In this document: positions 18,717 through 28,588 of the stretch, in pieces
How the letters are laid out: each line of letters opens with the position of its first letter
How positions within the stretch are numbered: the first letter of the stretch is position 1
Assembly (NCBI RefSeq): GCF_945901735.1
Contig: NZ_CAMDLM010000033.1
Coordinates: 1-37,398, forward strand
Direction of reading: 5' to 3'
DNA from: Limnohabitans sp. Rim8
Lineage (GTDB): Bacteria > Pseudomonadota > Gammaproteobacteria > Burkholderiales > Burkholderiaceae_C
DNA length: 37,398 nt
Position numbers and translations under genes: made by a program
The notes under the pieces: generated by a model
Databases searched by the model: none
What the model saw: only the letters and a program-made list of their open reading frames with translations
What the model was told of the DNA's origin: nothing

Positions 18717-20204
18717 ATGATGGACAACTCCAGCTGGATGACGATGTATCCGGAGATCGTGTTGCTGGTCATGGCCTGCGTCGTGACGCTGGCCGACCTC
18801 TTCGTGAAAAGCCCCAAGCGCACCGGCACTTATGTGCTGACGCTGGCGTCTCTGGGTGGCGTGGCCTTGTTGCACGCCTTGTACGCCGATGCCGGGCAGA
18901 CGCTGTACGGCTTTGGCCGCATGGTGGTCAGCGACCCGATGGGCCACTGGCTCAAGTGCTTTGCCACCATCGCGGTGATGGTGACCTTGGTGTACTCGCG
19001 CCCCTACGCTGCCGACCGCGAGATGCTGCGCGGCGGGGAGATTTTCAGCCTGAGCCTGTTCGCCTTGCTCGGCATGAGCATGATGATCTCGGGCCAGAAC
19101 TTCATCGTGATCTATTTGGGTCTGGAACTGCTGACCCTGTCGAGCTATGCGCTCGTGGCCCTGCGCCGCGACCACGCGCAAGCGAGTGAAGCGGCCATGA
19201 AGTACTTCGTGCTGGGGGCCATGGCCTCGGGCTTCTTGCTCTACGGCATGTCCATGATGTATGGCGCCACCGGTAGCCTGGAGCTGTCTGCGGTGCTCAA
19301 AGCCATTGCTTCGGGTCAGGTGAACCACCAAGTGCTGGTGTTTGGCCTGGTCTTCATTGTGGCGGGTCTGGCTTTCAAGATTGGCGCTGTGCCTTTCCAC
19401 ATGTGGATTCCCGATGTGTACCAAGGTGCCCCCACCGCTGCGACCTTGATGATCGGTGGCGCGCCCAAGCTGGCCGCGTTTGCCATTCTTGTGCGCTTGC
19501 TGGTGGAAGGCATGCTGCCGTTGGCGTTTGACTGGCAGCAAATGCTGTCGCTGCTGGCCATTGGCTCCTTGCTCATTGGCAACTTGGCGGCCATTGCGCA
19601 GACCAACCTCAAACGCATGCTGGCCTATTCGACCATCTCGCAAATGGGTTTTGTGCTGCTGGGTTTTGTGGCGGGCGTGATCAATGGCGAGACCACCTTG
19701 GCCGCCAACGCCTACAGCTCGGCCATGTTCTACATGGTGTCGTATGTGCTGACCACTTTGGCCGCTTTCGGCGTGATCATGTTGCTGGCCCGTCAGGGCT
19801 TCGAGAGCGAAGAGATCACTGACTTGTCTGGCCTGAACCAGCGCAGCCCCTTGTACGCGGGTGTCATGGCGATTTGCTTGTTCTCGATGGCAGGCATTCC
19901 GCCGATGGTCGGCTTTTATGCCAAGCTGTCGGTGCTGCAATCGTTGCTCGCCTCCGGGCAGGGCTTTTATCTGGGCTTGGCGATTTTCGCGGTCATCATG
20001 TCGCTGATTGGCGCTTTCTATTACCTGCGCGTGGTCAAGGTCATGTACTTTGACGAGCCGGTCACGGCCACCACCGTGTCGGCCTCGCTGGATGTGCGCT
20101 TGGTGTTGTCCACCAATGGCCTGCTGGTCTTGTTGTTGGGCATTTTCCCCGGTGCACTCATGGCTTTGTGCGCCGATTCAATTGTGCGCATGCTCGCGGT
20201 CTGA
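18717..20204 (+). CDS. nuoN: NADH-quinone oxidoreductase subunit N
   Basis: Third antiporter-like subunit, next to NuoK in the membrane arm. The 495-residue product has about 14 helices, with YLGLELLTLSSYALVAL, FKIGAVPFHMWIPDVYQGAP and RMLAYSTISQMGFVLLG. Two adjacent ATGs (18717, 18720) are possible starts. It is the last subunit gene of complex I, and a DUF2818 gene follows after 18 bp. Confidence 0.98.
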   Translation: MMDNSSWMTMYPEIVLLVMACVVTLADLFVKSPKRTGTYVLTLASLGGVALLHALYADAGQTLYGFGRMVVSDPMGHWLKCFATIAVMVTLVYSRPYAADREMLRGGEIFSLSLFALLGMSMMISGQNFIVIYLGLELLTLSSYALVALRRDHAQASEAAMKYFVLGAMASGFLLYGMSMMYGATGSLELSAVLKAIASGQVNHQVLVFGLVFIVAGLAFKIGAVPFHMWIPDVYQGAPTAATLMIGGAPKLAAFAILVRLLVEGMLPLAFDWQQMLSLLAIGSLLIGNLAAIAQTNLKRMLAYSTISQMGFVLLGFVAGVINGETTLAANAYSSAMFYMVSYVLTTLAAFGVIMLLARQGFESEEITDLSGLNQRSPLYAGVMAICLFSMAGIPPMVGFYAKLSVLQSLLASGQGFYLGLAIFAVIMSLIGAFYYLRVVKVMYFDEPVTATTVSASLDVRLVLSTNGLLVLLLGIFPGALMALCADSIVRMLAV

Positions 20205-20222
20205 TGTTTTGAACACCGCACC

Positions 20223-20525
20223 ATGAGCACGTCCACCCAAATCGGTTTGTTGATCCTGCTGGCAATGCTTGCCGCCAACGTGCCGTTTTTCAACCAGCGC
20301 ATCATGCTGATGGGCCCACAGCGCCTGTCCAAGCCTTTGCTGTGGCGCTTGATGGAACTGGTGGTTTTGTACTTTGTGGTGGGTGGGGTGGGACTGGCGC
20401 TGGAAAAGCACGGCGGACAAGTGGCCCCGCAGGGCTGGGAGTTTTATGCGGTGACCGGCACCATGTTCATCACGCTGGCCTTTCCGGGTTTCGTCTACCG
20501 CTACCTGATGCACCGCAAACACTGA
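20223..20525 (+). CDS. DUF2818 family small membrane protein
   Basis: Function unknown. The 100-residue product has three hydrophobic stretches (about 6-24, 40-60 and 75-94). It matches my memory of DUF2818 proteins, including LLAMLAANVPFFNQRI and TGTMFITLAFPGFVYRYL. In betaproteobacteria the family is regularly found directly after nuoN, which suggests a role in complex I assembly or stability; that is inference from position. It lies 18 bp after nuoN and 28 bp before the Nudix gene, with no terminator between. Confidence 0.85.
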   Translation: MSTSTQIGLLILLAMLAANVPFFNQRIMLMGPQRLSKPLLWRLMELVVLYFVVGGVGLALEKHGGQVAPQGWEFYAVTGTMFITLAFPGFVYRYLMHRKH

Positions 20526-20553
20526 GTGCAGCACGGCCCTCACACTGGTTTGC

Positions 20554-21138
20554 ATGTCTGACGACCACCTGATCGAGCACCGGGTCCACCAGGAAGAGCT
20601 CTTGCGCGGGCGCTTCCTGCATGCTTTCCGCGACACCGTGCGCTTGCCCAATCAAAACTTGTCTACCCGCGAATACGTGGTGCACCCCGGTGCCGTCATG
20701 GTCATTCCCATGCTCGACACGCCCGAAGGTTTGCGCTTGGTGATGGAGCGGCAGTTTCGTTACCCCGTGGGTCAGGTCATGACCGAGTTCCCGGCTGGCA
20801 AGCTGGACCCCGGCGAAGACCCCTGGTTGTGCGCCCAACGGGAGCTGCAAGAAGAAACCGGCTACACCGCGCGCCAATGGGCCCGGGCCGGGGTGTTGCA
20901 CCCGGTCATCGCCTATTCGACCGAGGTGATCGAGATTTGGTTTGCGAAAGAACTCAGCCTGGGAGAGCGCCGACTGGACACCGACGAATTTTTGGATGTG
21001 TTTACCGCCAGCCCCGCCGAACTGATGGCCGCTTGCCAGCAAGGCCGCTTGACCGATGCCAAGACCTTGACGGGCTTGCTGTGGTTGCAAAACGTGCAAT
21101 CGGGCCAGTGGCCCTTGCAGTGGCAAACCGTCACCTGA
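20554..21138 (+). CDS. Nudix hydrolase, ADP-ribose pyrophosphatase type
   Basis: Probably hydrolyses ADP-ribose to AMP and ribose 5-phosphate, or a related nucleoside diphosphate derivative, in the cytosol. The 194-residue product has a complete Nudix box at residues 82-104: G82, E88, R96, E97, E100, E101 and G103, visible in RELQEETGY. Upstream, VMERQFRYPVGQVMTEFPAG is the typical ADP-ribose pyrophosphatase strand pair, and HPVIAYSTEVIEIWFAKEL follows the box. The position after nuoN would fit NAD(H)-derived ADP-ribose clean-up, but this is inference. The next gene starts 9 bp later. Confidence 0.9.
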   Translation: MSDDHLIEHRVHQEELLRGRFLHAFRDTVRLPNQNLSTREYVVHPGAVMVIPMLDTPEGLRLVMERQFRYPVGQVMTEFPAGKLDPGEDPWLCAQRELQEETGYTARQWARAGVLHPVIAYSTEVIEIWFAKELSLGERRLDTDEFLDVFTASPAELMAACQQGRLTDAKTLTGLLWLQNVQSGQWPLQWQTVT

Positions 21139-21147
21139 ACCGATGGC

Positions 21148-21705
21148 ATGAAAGTCCTCGACCTGCAATGCCGCTTGGGCCACAGCTTTGAAGGCTGGTT
21201 TGGCTCTCAAGACGACTACGACGCTCAGCGCGAACGGGGTCTGTTGACCTGCCCAGTGTGCAACGACAGCGACATTACCAAAAAGTTGTCAGCACCGCGC
21301 TTGAACCTGGGCCACGGCACAGCCCCCAAAGTGGAGCTGGGGCAGGGCGATGAACCTGCGGGCGCGGGCAGCGCTGCGGGTGGCCCGCAAGCCCGCGCTG
21401 CAGATGCTTCATTTGCAGCGTCACCCGCCGCATCCAGCGCTGCACCCGCGCTGCCCGATTTGCCGCCCGATGCCTTGCAGCATATGCAGTCGGCCCTGGT
21501 GAAAATGGTGCGCCACGTCATGGCCAACACCGAAGATGTGGGAACGCAGTTTGCCGAAGAAGCCCGCAAGATCCATTACGGCGAGCGCGAAGAGCGCAAC
21601 ATCCGCGGCCAAGCCACGCGCGAAGAAACCGAGGCCCTGATCGACGAAGGCATCGACGTCCTGCCCTTGCCTGTGCCGGAAAACCTCAAGGGGCCGCTGC
21701 AGTGA
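21148..21705 (+). CDS. DUF1178 family protein
   Basis: Function unknown. The 185-residue product begins with MKVLDLQCRLGHSFEGWFGS and LLTCPVCNDSDITKKLSAPR, the DUF1178 signature. C8, H12, C35 and C38 could bind one zinc ion. A low-complexity Ala/Gly/Pro linker (about residues 68-110) leads to a conserved helical C-terminal part with ALVKMVRHVMANTEDVGTQF. The C-terminus contains RGQATREETEALIDEGIDVL. It lies in the run of small genes after nuoN, 9 bp from the Nudix gene. Confidence 0.88.
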   Translation: MKVLDLQCRLGHSFEGWFGSQDDYDAQRERGLLTCPVCNDSDITKKLSAPRLNLGHGTAPKVELGQGDEPAGAGSAAGGPQARAADASFAASPAASSAAPALPDLPPDALQHMQSALVKMVRHVMANTEDVGTQFAEEARKIHYGEREERNIRGQATREETEALIDEGIDVLPLPVPENLKGPLQ

Positions 21706-21723
21706 CTGCAGGTGCAGAGCCAA

Positions 21724-22131
21724 ATGAAACACGCCCTGCACATCGACGACGCCGAGGTCGAGCTGAGCGCCATCCGGGCGCAAGGCCCGGGCGGGCAAAA
21801 CGTCAACAAGGTCTCCAGCGCCATCCAGCTGCGTTTTGATGTGGCGAACTCCGCCTTGCCCGACGATGTCAAACAGCGCTGGCTGGCGTCGGGCGACAGT
21901 CGGTTGACGCTGGAGGGCGTTTTCATTCTGAAAGCCCAGAAACACCGCACGCAAGAAGCCAACCGGGTGGATGCTTGGGCCAGGCTGTATGAAACGCTGG
22001 ATCTGTATGCCAAGCCTCCCAAACCCCGCAAGGCCACCAAGCCCACTTATGGCTCGGTGCAAAGGCGGTTGGAGGGCAAGTCGATTCAGTCCAAGATCAA
22101 AAACGCTCGGCGTAAAGACGACCCAGATTAA
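21724..22131 (+). CDS. arfB: Alternative ribosome-rescue factor ArfB (YaeJ-type peptidyl-tRNA hydrolase)
   Basis: Rescues ribosomes stalled on non-stop mRNA by hydrolysing the peptidyl-tRNA ester with its GGQ motif. The 135-residue product has GGQ at residues 23-25 in [21 protein letters not shown] basic C-terminal tail ([18 protein letters not shown]) is of the kind that enters the empty mRNA channel. It is much shorter than RF1/RF2 and lacks their stop-codon recognition domains. ATG 21724 is preferred over an in-frame GTG at 21712. The stop codon overlaps the converging miaA stop codon. Confidence 0.93.
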   Translation: MKHALHIDDAEVELSAIRAQGPGGQNVNKVSSAIQLRFDVANSALPDDVKQRWLASGDSRLTLEGVFILKAQKHRTQEANRVDAWARLYETLDLYAKPPKPRKATKPTYGSVQRRLEGKSIQSKIKNARRKDDPD

Positions 22132-22145
22132 AACTGGGCTGTCTT
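22115..22145. terminator. Hairpin over the converging arfB/miaA stop codons
   Basis: Arms 22115-22126 and 22134-22145 pair through AAGAC/GTCTT and CCCAG/CTGGG around a two-base internal mismatch. The seven-base loop ATTAAAA (22127-22133) contains both stop codons. No T-run follows on either strand, so it may protect 3' ends or slow polymerase rather than terminate strongly. The structure is seen in sequence; the function is inferred. Confidence 0.4.
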
Positions 22146-23072
22146 AGCGCGCCTGAGCACTTGTGCCAGCGCATCTGGCGCATCGGCCTGCACCACCCGC
22201 CGCCCTGGCATGCTGCGCAGCCAGGTGATTTGCCGCTTGGCCAGTTGGCGGGTGGCAAAGATGCCGCGCTCCATGATCTCGGCTTCGGTCCAGCCCGCGT
22301 CGAGCCCTTCCCAGGCTTGGCGGTAACCCACGCAGCGCATCGAGGTCAGGTCGGGGTGCAGGTCGCCGCGTGCCCGCAGGGCCTTCACCTCGTCCAAAAA
22401 GCCCGCCGCCATCATTTGTTGAAAGCGCAGCGCGATGCGCTGGTGCAACCAAGGGCGGTCCAGTGCCTCCAGGCTGATGACGGGGATGCGCCAGTCGGGG
22501 GCGTTGGCCTTGGCGCTTTGGTGAAAAGAGCTCAGGGTTTGGCCGGTGGCGGTCCAGACTTCCAAGGCGCGGCCAATGCGCTGGCTGTCGCCCGGGGCCA
22601 GGCGGGCGGCCGTTTGTGGGTCCACCTGGGCCAGTTGCGCGTGCAGGGCGGGCCAGCCTTGCTGCTCGGCTTGTTGGTGAATTTGAGCCCGCACCTGCGG
22701 GTCGGCCGCGGGGATGTCGTTCAGGCCTTCTAGCAAGGCCTTGAGGTAGAGCATGGTGCCGCCCACCAACAGCGGTGTTTTGCCGCGTGCACGGATGTCC
22801 TGAATGAGCCGGGTGGCGTCTTTGGCAAATTCTGCCGCGCTGTAGCTGTGCAGCGGGTCCAGCGTGTCGATCAGGTGGTGCGGCACGGCGGCCAGTTCGT
22901 CGCGGCTGGGTTTGGCGGTGCCAATGTCCATGCCCCGGTAAACCAGGGCCGAGTCAACGCTGATGATTTCTGCGCCGCCTTGGGGCTGCAGGGCTTGGGC
23001 CAAGGCCAATGCCGCTGCGGTTTTGCCGCTGGCCGTGGGGCCCACAATGGCGATGGCGTCGGGTTGGCTCAT
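22128..23072 (-). CDS. miaA: tRNA dimethylallyltransferase
   Basis: Transfers the dimethylallyl group to N6 of A37 in tRNAs that read UNN codons. The 314-residue product (E. coli 316) has the P-loop GPTASGKT at residues 10-17. [29 protein letters not shown] and [13 protein letters not shown] follow, and [16 protein letters not shown] sequence lies near the C-terminus. The ATG at 23072 overlaps the stop codon of the MFS gene (ATGA), so it is the last gene of the mutL-MFS-miaA operon. mutL and miaA are also neighbours in E. coli. Confidence 0.97.
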   Translation of the reverse strand: MSQPDAIAIVGPTASGKTAAALALAQALQPQGGAEIISVDSALVYRGMDIGTAKPSRDELAAVPHHLIDTLDPLHSYSAAEFAKDATRLIQDIRARGKTPLLVGGTMLYLKALLEGLNDIPAADPQVRAQIHQQAEQQGWPALHAQLAQVDPQTAARLAPGDSQRIGRALEVWTATGQTLSSFHQSAKANAPDWRIPVISLEALDRPWLHQRIALRFQQMMAAGFLDEVKALRARGDLHPDLTSMRCVGYRQAWEGLDAGWTEAEIMERGIFATRQLAKRQITWLRSMPGRRVVQADAPDALAQVLRRAKTAQF

Positions 23073-24286
23073 GCCGCTGCGGTTGGCATGAGCACCGGGC
23101 GGCCGTGGCGTTGAACGGCGGTCCAGGCCAACAGCGTGATGACGATGGCCCAGAGCAAGATGCCGTGTGCCAGCGCAAACACCGGGCGGTCCATGTGGGT
23201 GCTCAGCCAGGCGCCCATGAAGAATGCGCCCAGCATCATCAAAAACCCATTCAATGCCGAAGCTGTGCCTGCCCGTTGCGGAAAGGGCACCACAGCGACG
23301 CTTTGACCGCATGGCTGATGGACGCCGTGGCCCAGCATGAAGATGTACATGGGCACCATGACGGCCCAGGCACCGTAGCAGTCCTGGCCTTCCCCGGCAT
23401 GGGCCAGCGCGGCCATGCTGACACCGCCGGTGATGGTCAGCACCGCGGCCATGCCCAAGGTGCGGTGCACGCTGGTGCGGCGCAGCATCCAGAGGCACAA
23501 GAAGGTGCCCACGATGTAGGACAGCGACATGCTGAGCATCAGAAAACCATAGGCCGTTTTGCTGTACCCCATGAATTGAATGAAGACAAACGACGAGCTG
23601 GCCAAAAAAGTGAACAGACCCAGGTAAGACGCGGAAGACAAAGCGCACCAGGTGAGGAACACGGGGTGGCGCAGGATGGCGAGGTTGGCGCGCATCAGGG
23701 GGCCGACGCGCAAGGCGTGCGCATCGGGTTGGGCCAGGGTTTCTTCGAAGCGCCAGGCCAGCAAGGCGAGGGTGCCTGCGCCAAACACCGCGACGGCGAT
23801 CAGGGCCACGCGCCAGCCCAGCCATTCGGTGAGCAGGCCGCCCAGCGGCGCGCATGCGCAAGCGATGATGCCCAGGCCGGTGAGGGCTTGCGACATGACG
23901 GTGGCACCTTGGCTTGGTGCAAACAGGTCGCGCACCACCGCGCGCGCGGCCATGACCCCCGCGCCCATGGCGATGCCTTGCAGGGCGCGGCCTGCGATCA
24001 GCCAGGCCATGCTGGGGGCAAATGCACAGGCCACCGATGCGAGTTTGAAAGCAGCCATGCCCCACAGCAGGATGGGTCTGCGGCCAAAACGGTCCGACAT
24101 GGGACCCCAAATGAGCTGGGACAGACCAAAGGCCAGGAGCAGCGCCGTGAGCGTGAGTTGTGCCTGGCCCATGCTGGCACCAAACCCCTGGGTGATGGCG
24201 GGCAGGGCCGGCAAATACAGGTCGCTGGTGACGGGTTGCAGGCCGAGCAGCAGGGCCAAGAGCAAGACGACGAGTCTGGGGGCCAT
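23069..24286 (-). CDS. MFS multidrug exporter, Bcr/CflA-like
   Basis: Inner-membrane proton-coupled exporter of the major facilitator superfamily, probably for drugs; the substrate is unknown. The 405-residue product has twelve hydrophobic stretches. Motifs include [14 protein letters not shown] in helix 1, [19 protein letters not shown] (the loop 2-3 motif A) and [20 protein letters not shown], which place it with the Bcr/CflA drug-resistance transporters. The start at 24286 overlaps the mutL stop codon by one base, and its own stop codon overlaps the miaA start by four. Being wedged between mutL and miaA is unusual for this family. Confidence 0.88.
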   Translation of the reverse strand: MAPRLVVLLLALLLGLQPVTSDLYLPALPAITQGFGASMGQAQLTLTALLLAFGLSQLIWGPMSDRFGRRPILLWGMAAFKLASVACAFAPSMAWLIAGRALQGIAMGAGVMAARAVVRDLFAPSQGATVMSQALTGLGIIACACAPLGGLLTEWLGWRVALIAVAVFGAGTLALLAWRFEETLAQPDAHALRVGPLMRANLAILRHPVFLTWCALSSASYLGLFTFLASSSFVFIQFMGYSKTAYGFLMLSMSLSYIVGTFLCLWMLRRTSVHRTLGMAAVLTITGGVSMAALAHAGEGQDCYGAWAVMVPMYIFMLGHGVHQPCGQSVAVVPFPQRAGTASALNGFLMMLGAFFMGAWLSTHMDRPVFALAHGILLWAIVITLLAWTAVQRHGRPVLMPTAAA

Positions 24287-26325
24287 CACCGGCCTCGCAA
24301 AAACAGCGCATCCAGATCGCGCATCGTCATCTGGCGCCAAGTGGGCCGGCCGTGGTTGCACTGGTCGGAGCGTTCGGTGTCTTCCATCTGGCGCAGCAAG
24401 CCGTTCATTTCATCGAGCGTCAAGCGGCGGTTGGCGCGCACCGCGCCGTGACAGGCCATGGTGGCCAAAATTTCATTTTGGGCGCGCTGCACCACCGTGC
24501 TGGCGTCGTGCTGGGCCAGCTCGGCCAACACGCTGCGCGCCAACTCCACCGCGTCGCCTTGCGCCAAGCTGGTGGGCACGGCGCGCACGGCCAGGGTCTT
24601 GGCCGACAGGGGCGAGATTTCCAGCCCCAATTGTTCCAGCGCTTCGGCGCAGGCCTCGGCCGTGGCCACTTCGTTGGGGGTGGCGGCAAAGGTGGCCGGG
24701 ATCAGCAGCGGTTGGCTGGCGATGCGCGAGGCTTCCGTGGTGTTGAGTTGGTTTTTCAGGCGTTCGTACACGATGCGCTCGTGCGCCGCGTGCATGTCCA
24801 CCACCACCAGGCCTTGCTTGTTTTCGGCCAGGATGTAGACGCCGTGCAGTTGGGCCACTGCGCGGCCCAGCGGCCAGGGGTTGTCGGCGGCGCTGGCGTT
24901 TGGCCAGGGCTGATCGCGGTCGGAGACCGCTCCTGCGGGGGCGAGGGATGCAGCATCGCGGTTGGAGACCGCTCCTACGGGGGAGGGTATTGTGTGGGAG
25001 CGTTCTCCGACTGCGAAAGGGGCTGGCCAATCGGCAGGGCGGGCTTCTTGCGCAACAAGCGCTTCATTGCGCTCAGGCGGGTTCCACAGCGCCTTCAGGT
25101 CGGCCATGGCTTGTTCGCCGTCCACTCGGGGGCGCACAAAATCGGCAGGTTTGTAGCTCGGGGCCGAAAAAGTCGAGGGGCCAGGGCGTTCGAAGCCCAT
25201 GCCGCCTTGCTGCCAGGCCGCTGACTCGGGCAGGGCTTTGGAAGAGGGGGCCTTCAGGTCGAAGTCGCTGGCGGGCAGGGCAGACGCATCGTTCAGGTTT
25301 TGCGAACGCGGCACCGCCAAGGCGTTTTCGAGGGCATGCCGCACCGCCTGGTGCACCGCGCGGCTGTCGCGAAAGCGCACCTCGATCTTAGTCGGGTGCA
25401 CATTCACGTCCACCAGGGTCGGGTCGATCTGCATGAACAGCGCATAGGCCGGTTGTTTGTGGCCGTGCAGCACGTCTTCGTAGGCGCTGCGCGCGCCGTG
25501 CATGACCACTTTGTCGCGCACAAAGCGGCCGTTCACATAGGCAAATTGGTGGTCGGGGCGTGAGCGGGCAGCGTCGGGCAGACCCGCGCGCCCCGTCACT
25601 TTGAGCGGCCCGGCGTGGTATTCGATGGGAATGGACTGGGCCACAAACTCCTCACCCAGCACATCGGCCAGGCGCTGCGCCAGGCCTGCCGCGCCAGGGT
25701 GCACGCGCCACTGCTCCACCAGCTTGCCCTCGTGCCAGATGGCAAAACCCACGTCAGGGCGCGCCAGCGCGTGGCGGCGCACCGCCTCCACGCAGTGCGC
25801 CAGCTCGGTGCTGTCGCTTTTGAGGAATTTGCGGCGGGCCGGGGTCGAGAAAAACAGCTCTTTGACCTCTACCGTGGTGCCCACGGCGCGGGCGGCCGGG
25901 CGGATCTCGCCAGTACGGCCGTCCAGCGCAAAGGCGGTGGGCTGGCCGTCCATGCGCGAGAGCAAGGTGAGCTCGGACACCGAATGGATGGCCGCCAGCG
26001 CCTCGCCTCGAAAGCCCATGGTCATCACCGATTCGAGGTCGTCCAAATTGCTGATCTTGCTGGTGGCGTGGCGCTTCAAGGCAGTGGCCAACTCGTCCGG
26101 CGCGATGCCACCGCCGTCGTCCTCCACCGAAATCAGCCGCGTGCCGCCACCCATCAGGCGCAGCGTGATGCTTTGAGCACCTGCGTCCATGGCGTTGTCC
26201 ACCAACTCGCGCACGACCGAAGCGGGGCGCTCGACCACCTCGCCAGCGGCGATCTGGCTGATCAGTTCATCGGGGAGTTCGCGGATGGGGCGGCGCGCGT
26301 AAGCCGGGGGTTGTTGGGAAGTCAC
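24286..26325 (-). CDS. mutL: DNA mismatch repair protein MutL (endonuclease type)
   Basis: Couples mismatch recognition by MutS to strand incision. The 679-residue product has the GHKL ATPase domain ([40 protein letters not shown]) and the transducer domain to about residue 340. A long variable linker and a C-terminal dimerisation domain follow. The metal-binding endonuclease motif DMHA(X)2E(X)4E is intact at about 505-517 ([12 protein letters not shown]), with ACHGAV and CNHGRPTW later. It therefore nicks DNA itself, as in species without MutH. The linker (about residues 437-471) is encoded by three REP-like palindromes. The start codon is GTG at 26325 with no Shine-Dalgarno sequence; a TAAAAT box lies 6 nt upstream. 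Confidence 0.97.
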   Translation of the reverse strand: MTSQQPPAYARRPIRELPDELISQIAAGEVVERPASVVRELVDNAMDAGAQSITLRLMGGGTRLISVEDDGGGIAPDELATALKRHATSKISNLDDLESVMTMGFRGEALAAIHSVSELTLLSRMDGQPTAFALDGRTGEIRPAARAVGTTVEVKELFFSTPARRKFLKSDSTELAHCVEAVRRHALARPDVGFAIWHEGKLVEQWRVHPGAAGLAQRLADVLGEEFVAQSIPIEYHAGPLKVTGRAGLPDAARSRPDHQFAYVNGRFVRDKVVMHGARSAYEDVLHGHKQPAYALFMQIDPTLVDVNVHPTKIEVRFRDSRAVHQAVRHALENALAVPRSQNLNDASALPASDFDLKAPSSKALPESAAWQQGGMGFERPGPSTFSAPSYKPADFVRPRVDGEQAMADLKALWNPPERNEALVAQEARPADWPAPFAVGERSHTIPSPVGAVSNRDAASLAPAGAVSDRDQPWPNASAADNPWPLGRAVAQLHGVYILAENKQGLVVVDMHAAHERIVYERLKNQLNTTEASRIASQPLLIPATFAATPNEVATAEACAEALEQLGLEISPLSAKTLAVRAVPTSLAQGDAVELARSVLAELAQHDASTVVQRAQNEILATMACHGAVRANRRLTLDEMNGLLRQMEDTERSDQCNHGRPTWRQMTMRDLDALFLRGR
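24913..25016. repeat. Three REP-like palindromic units inside mutL
   Basis: Copies at 24913-24941 and 24955-24983 are direct repeats differing at two bases in 29. A third, more diverged copy at 24994-25016 is inverted. Each is a GCGGTC/GACCGC-type palindrome with a three-base loop, next to a GTAG-like foot (GTAGGAG, GCAGGAG, GTGGGAG read on the minus strand), the layout of REP elements. The array is read in frame as repeated GAVSNRD/GAVSDRD peptide. Confidence 0.8.
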
Positions 26326-26331
26326 TGCCAG

Positions 26332-26337
26332 ATTTTA
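26332..26337 (-). promoter_or_regulatory. Putative -10 box of mutL
   Basis: TAAAAT on the minus strand ends 6 nt before the GTG start codon, so transcription would begin at or next to the start codon. No -35 box with normal spacing is evident and no Shine-Dalgarno sequence is present. Position relative to the start codon is the main support. Confidence 0.4.
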
Positions 26338-26364
26338 GGGGCTCTGCTTGGGCGCTTGGGCGGG

Positions 26365-26370
26365 GATAAT
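26365..26370 (+). promoter_or_regulatory. Putative -10 box of dedA
   Basis: GATAAT ends 6 nt before the dedA ATG at 26377, mirroring the mutL arrangement on the other strand. There is no visible Shine-Dalgarno sequence and no good -35 box. A leaderless dedA transcript is the simplest reading. Confidence 0.4.
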
Positions 26371-26376
26371 CGTCGC

Positions 26377-27018
26377 ATGGACATTCTTTTGCAACTCGTT
26401 GATTTCATCCTCCACGTCGATCGATATTTGGAGGCCTTTGTCGCTCAACATGGGGCTTGGGTCTATGCCCTGCTGTTCCTCATCATCTTTGTCGAAACCG
26501 GTGTGGTGGTCATGCCATTTTTGCCGGGCGACTCGCTGCTCTTCATCGTTGGGGCCATGTGCGGCGCGGGCTTGATGAGTTTGCCCTTGGTCATGGGCCT
26601 GCTGCTCGCAGCCGCCATTTTGGGTGACCAAACCAACTACACCATCGGGCGCTACTTCGGGCCCCGGGTGTTCCAGTGGGAAGAGTCGCGGTTTTTCAGT
26701 CGCCGCGGTTTTGACCAGGCCCATGCGTTTTACGAAAAATACGGTGGCATCACCATCATTTTGGCCCGTTTCATGCCTTTTGTGCGCACCTTTGTGCCTT
26801 TTGTGGCGGGCGTGGCCGAGATGACGCGCAGCAAATTCACCTTCTTCAATGTGGTGGGCGCGGTGATTTGGGTGGTGGGCCTGTTGTCGGTGGGTTACCT
26901 GTTTGGCAACCTGCCGATCGTGCAGCAGCACCTGAGCAAGATCATCTGGGCCTTGATCATCGTGCCCGGCCTGATCGCCCTGTTCGGGGCCTGGAAGGCG
27001 CGCCGCGCCGGTGTCTGA
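26377..27018 (+). CDS. DedA family inner-membrane protein
   Basis: A VTT/SNARE-associated domain protein. The family is linked to undecaprenyl-phosphate or phospholipid translocation and to proton-motive-force homeostasis. The 213-residue product has about five hydrophobic segments. The two signature regions are IFVETGVVVMPFLPGDSLLF (re-entrant loop with essential acidic residues) and GGITIILARFMPFVRTFVPF followed by VAGVAEM. The ATG at 26377 fits both the family length and the nearby -10 box. It is divergent from mutL across 51 bp and convergent with pobA across a REP array. Confidence 0.93.
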   Translation: MDILLQLVDFILHVDRYLEAFVAQHGAWVYALLFLIIFVETGVVVMPFLPGDSLLFIVGAMCGAGLMSLPLVMGLLLAAAILGDQTNYTIGRYFGPRVFQWEESRFFSRRGFDQAHAFYEKYGGITIILARFMPFVRTFVPFVAGVAEMTRSKFTFFNVVGAVIWVVGLLSVGYLFGNLPIVQQHLSKIIWALIIVPGLIALFGAWKARRAGV

Positions 27019-27076
27019 GCCGCGGGGCTGTCATGCACCACGAGAACGCGAAATGTCGCTTCGCGCCAGCCCACAA

Positions 27077-27177
27077 TGTCGGACCTGAAGGCACCGACCT
27101 ACGGGGCCAAGTCGGACCTGAAGGCACCGACCTACGGGGAAGGCGGTATTTGTAGGTCGGCGCCTTCAGGTCCGACA
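27077..27177. repeat. REP-like array between dedA and pobA
   Basis: Two direct copies (27077-27106 and 27110-27139) of a 30-bp unit running from GTCGGACCTGAAGG to CCTACGGGG are followed by an inverted copy (27151-27177). Each unit is a short imperfect palindrome with a GTAGG foot when read on the minus strand. Copies 2 and 3 can form a stem of about 25 bp and may end transcription from both dedA and pobA. The remaining bases 27019-27076 and 27178-27230 show nothing else clear. Confidence 0.85.
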
Positions 27178-27230
27178 AAGCGCGTGGTGAACCACCGCCA
27201 GTTGGCTTGCGTCATGCCCCTGGGCGCTCA

Positions 27231-28555
<1,325 letters not shown>

Positions 28556-28588
28556 TTAACGCAGATCAACGGGTTTTCCCAACGACCC

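Noticed and set aside
18129..19940. Open frame of 603 codons on the minus strand opposite nuoM and nuoN
   Set aside because: It is an antisense shadow with His/Gln/Arg-rich composition crossing two real genes and their gap; no start signal or family motif.
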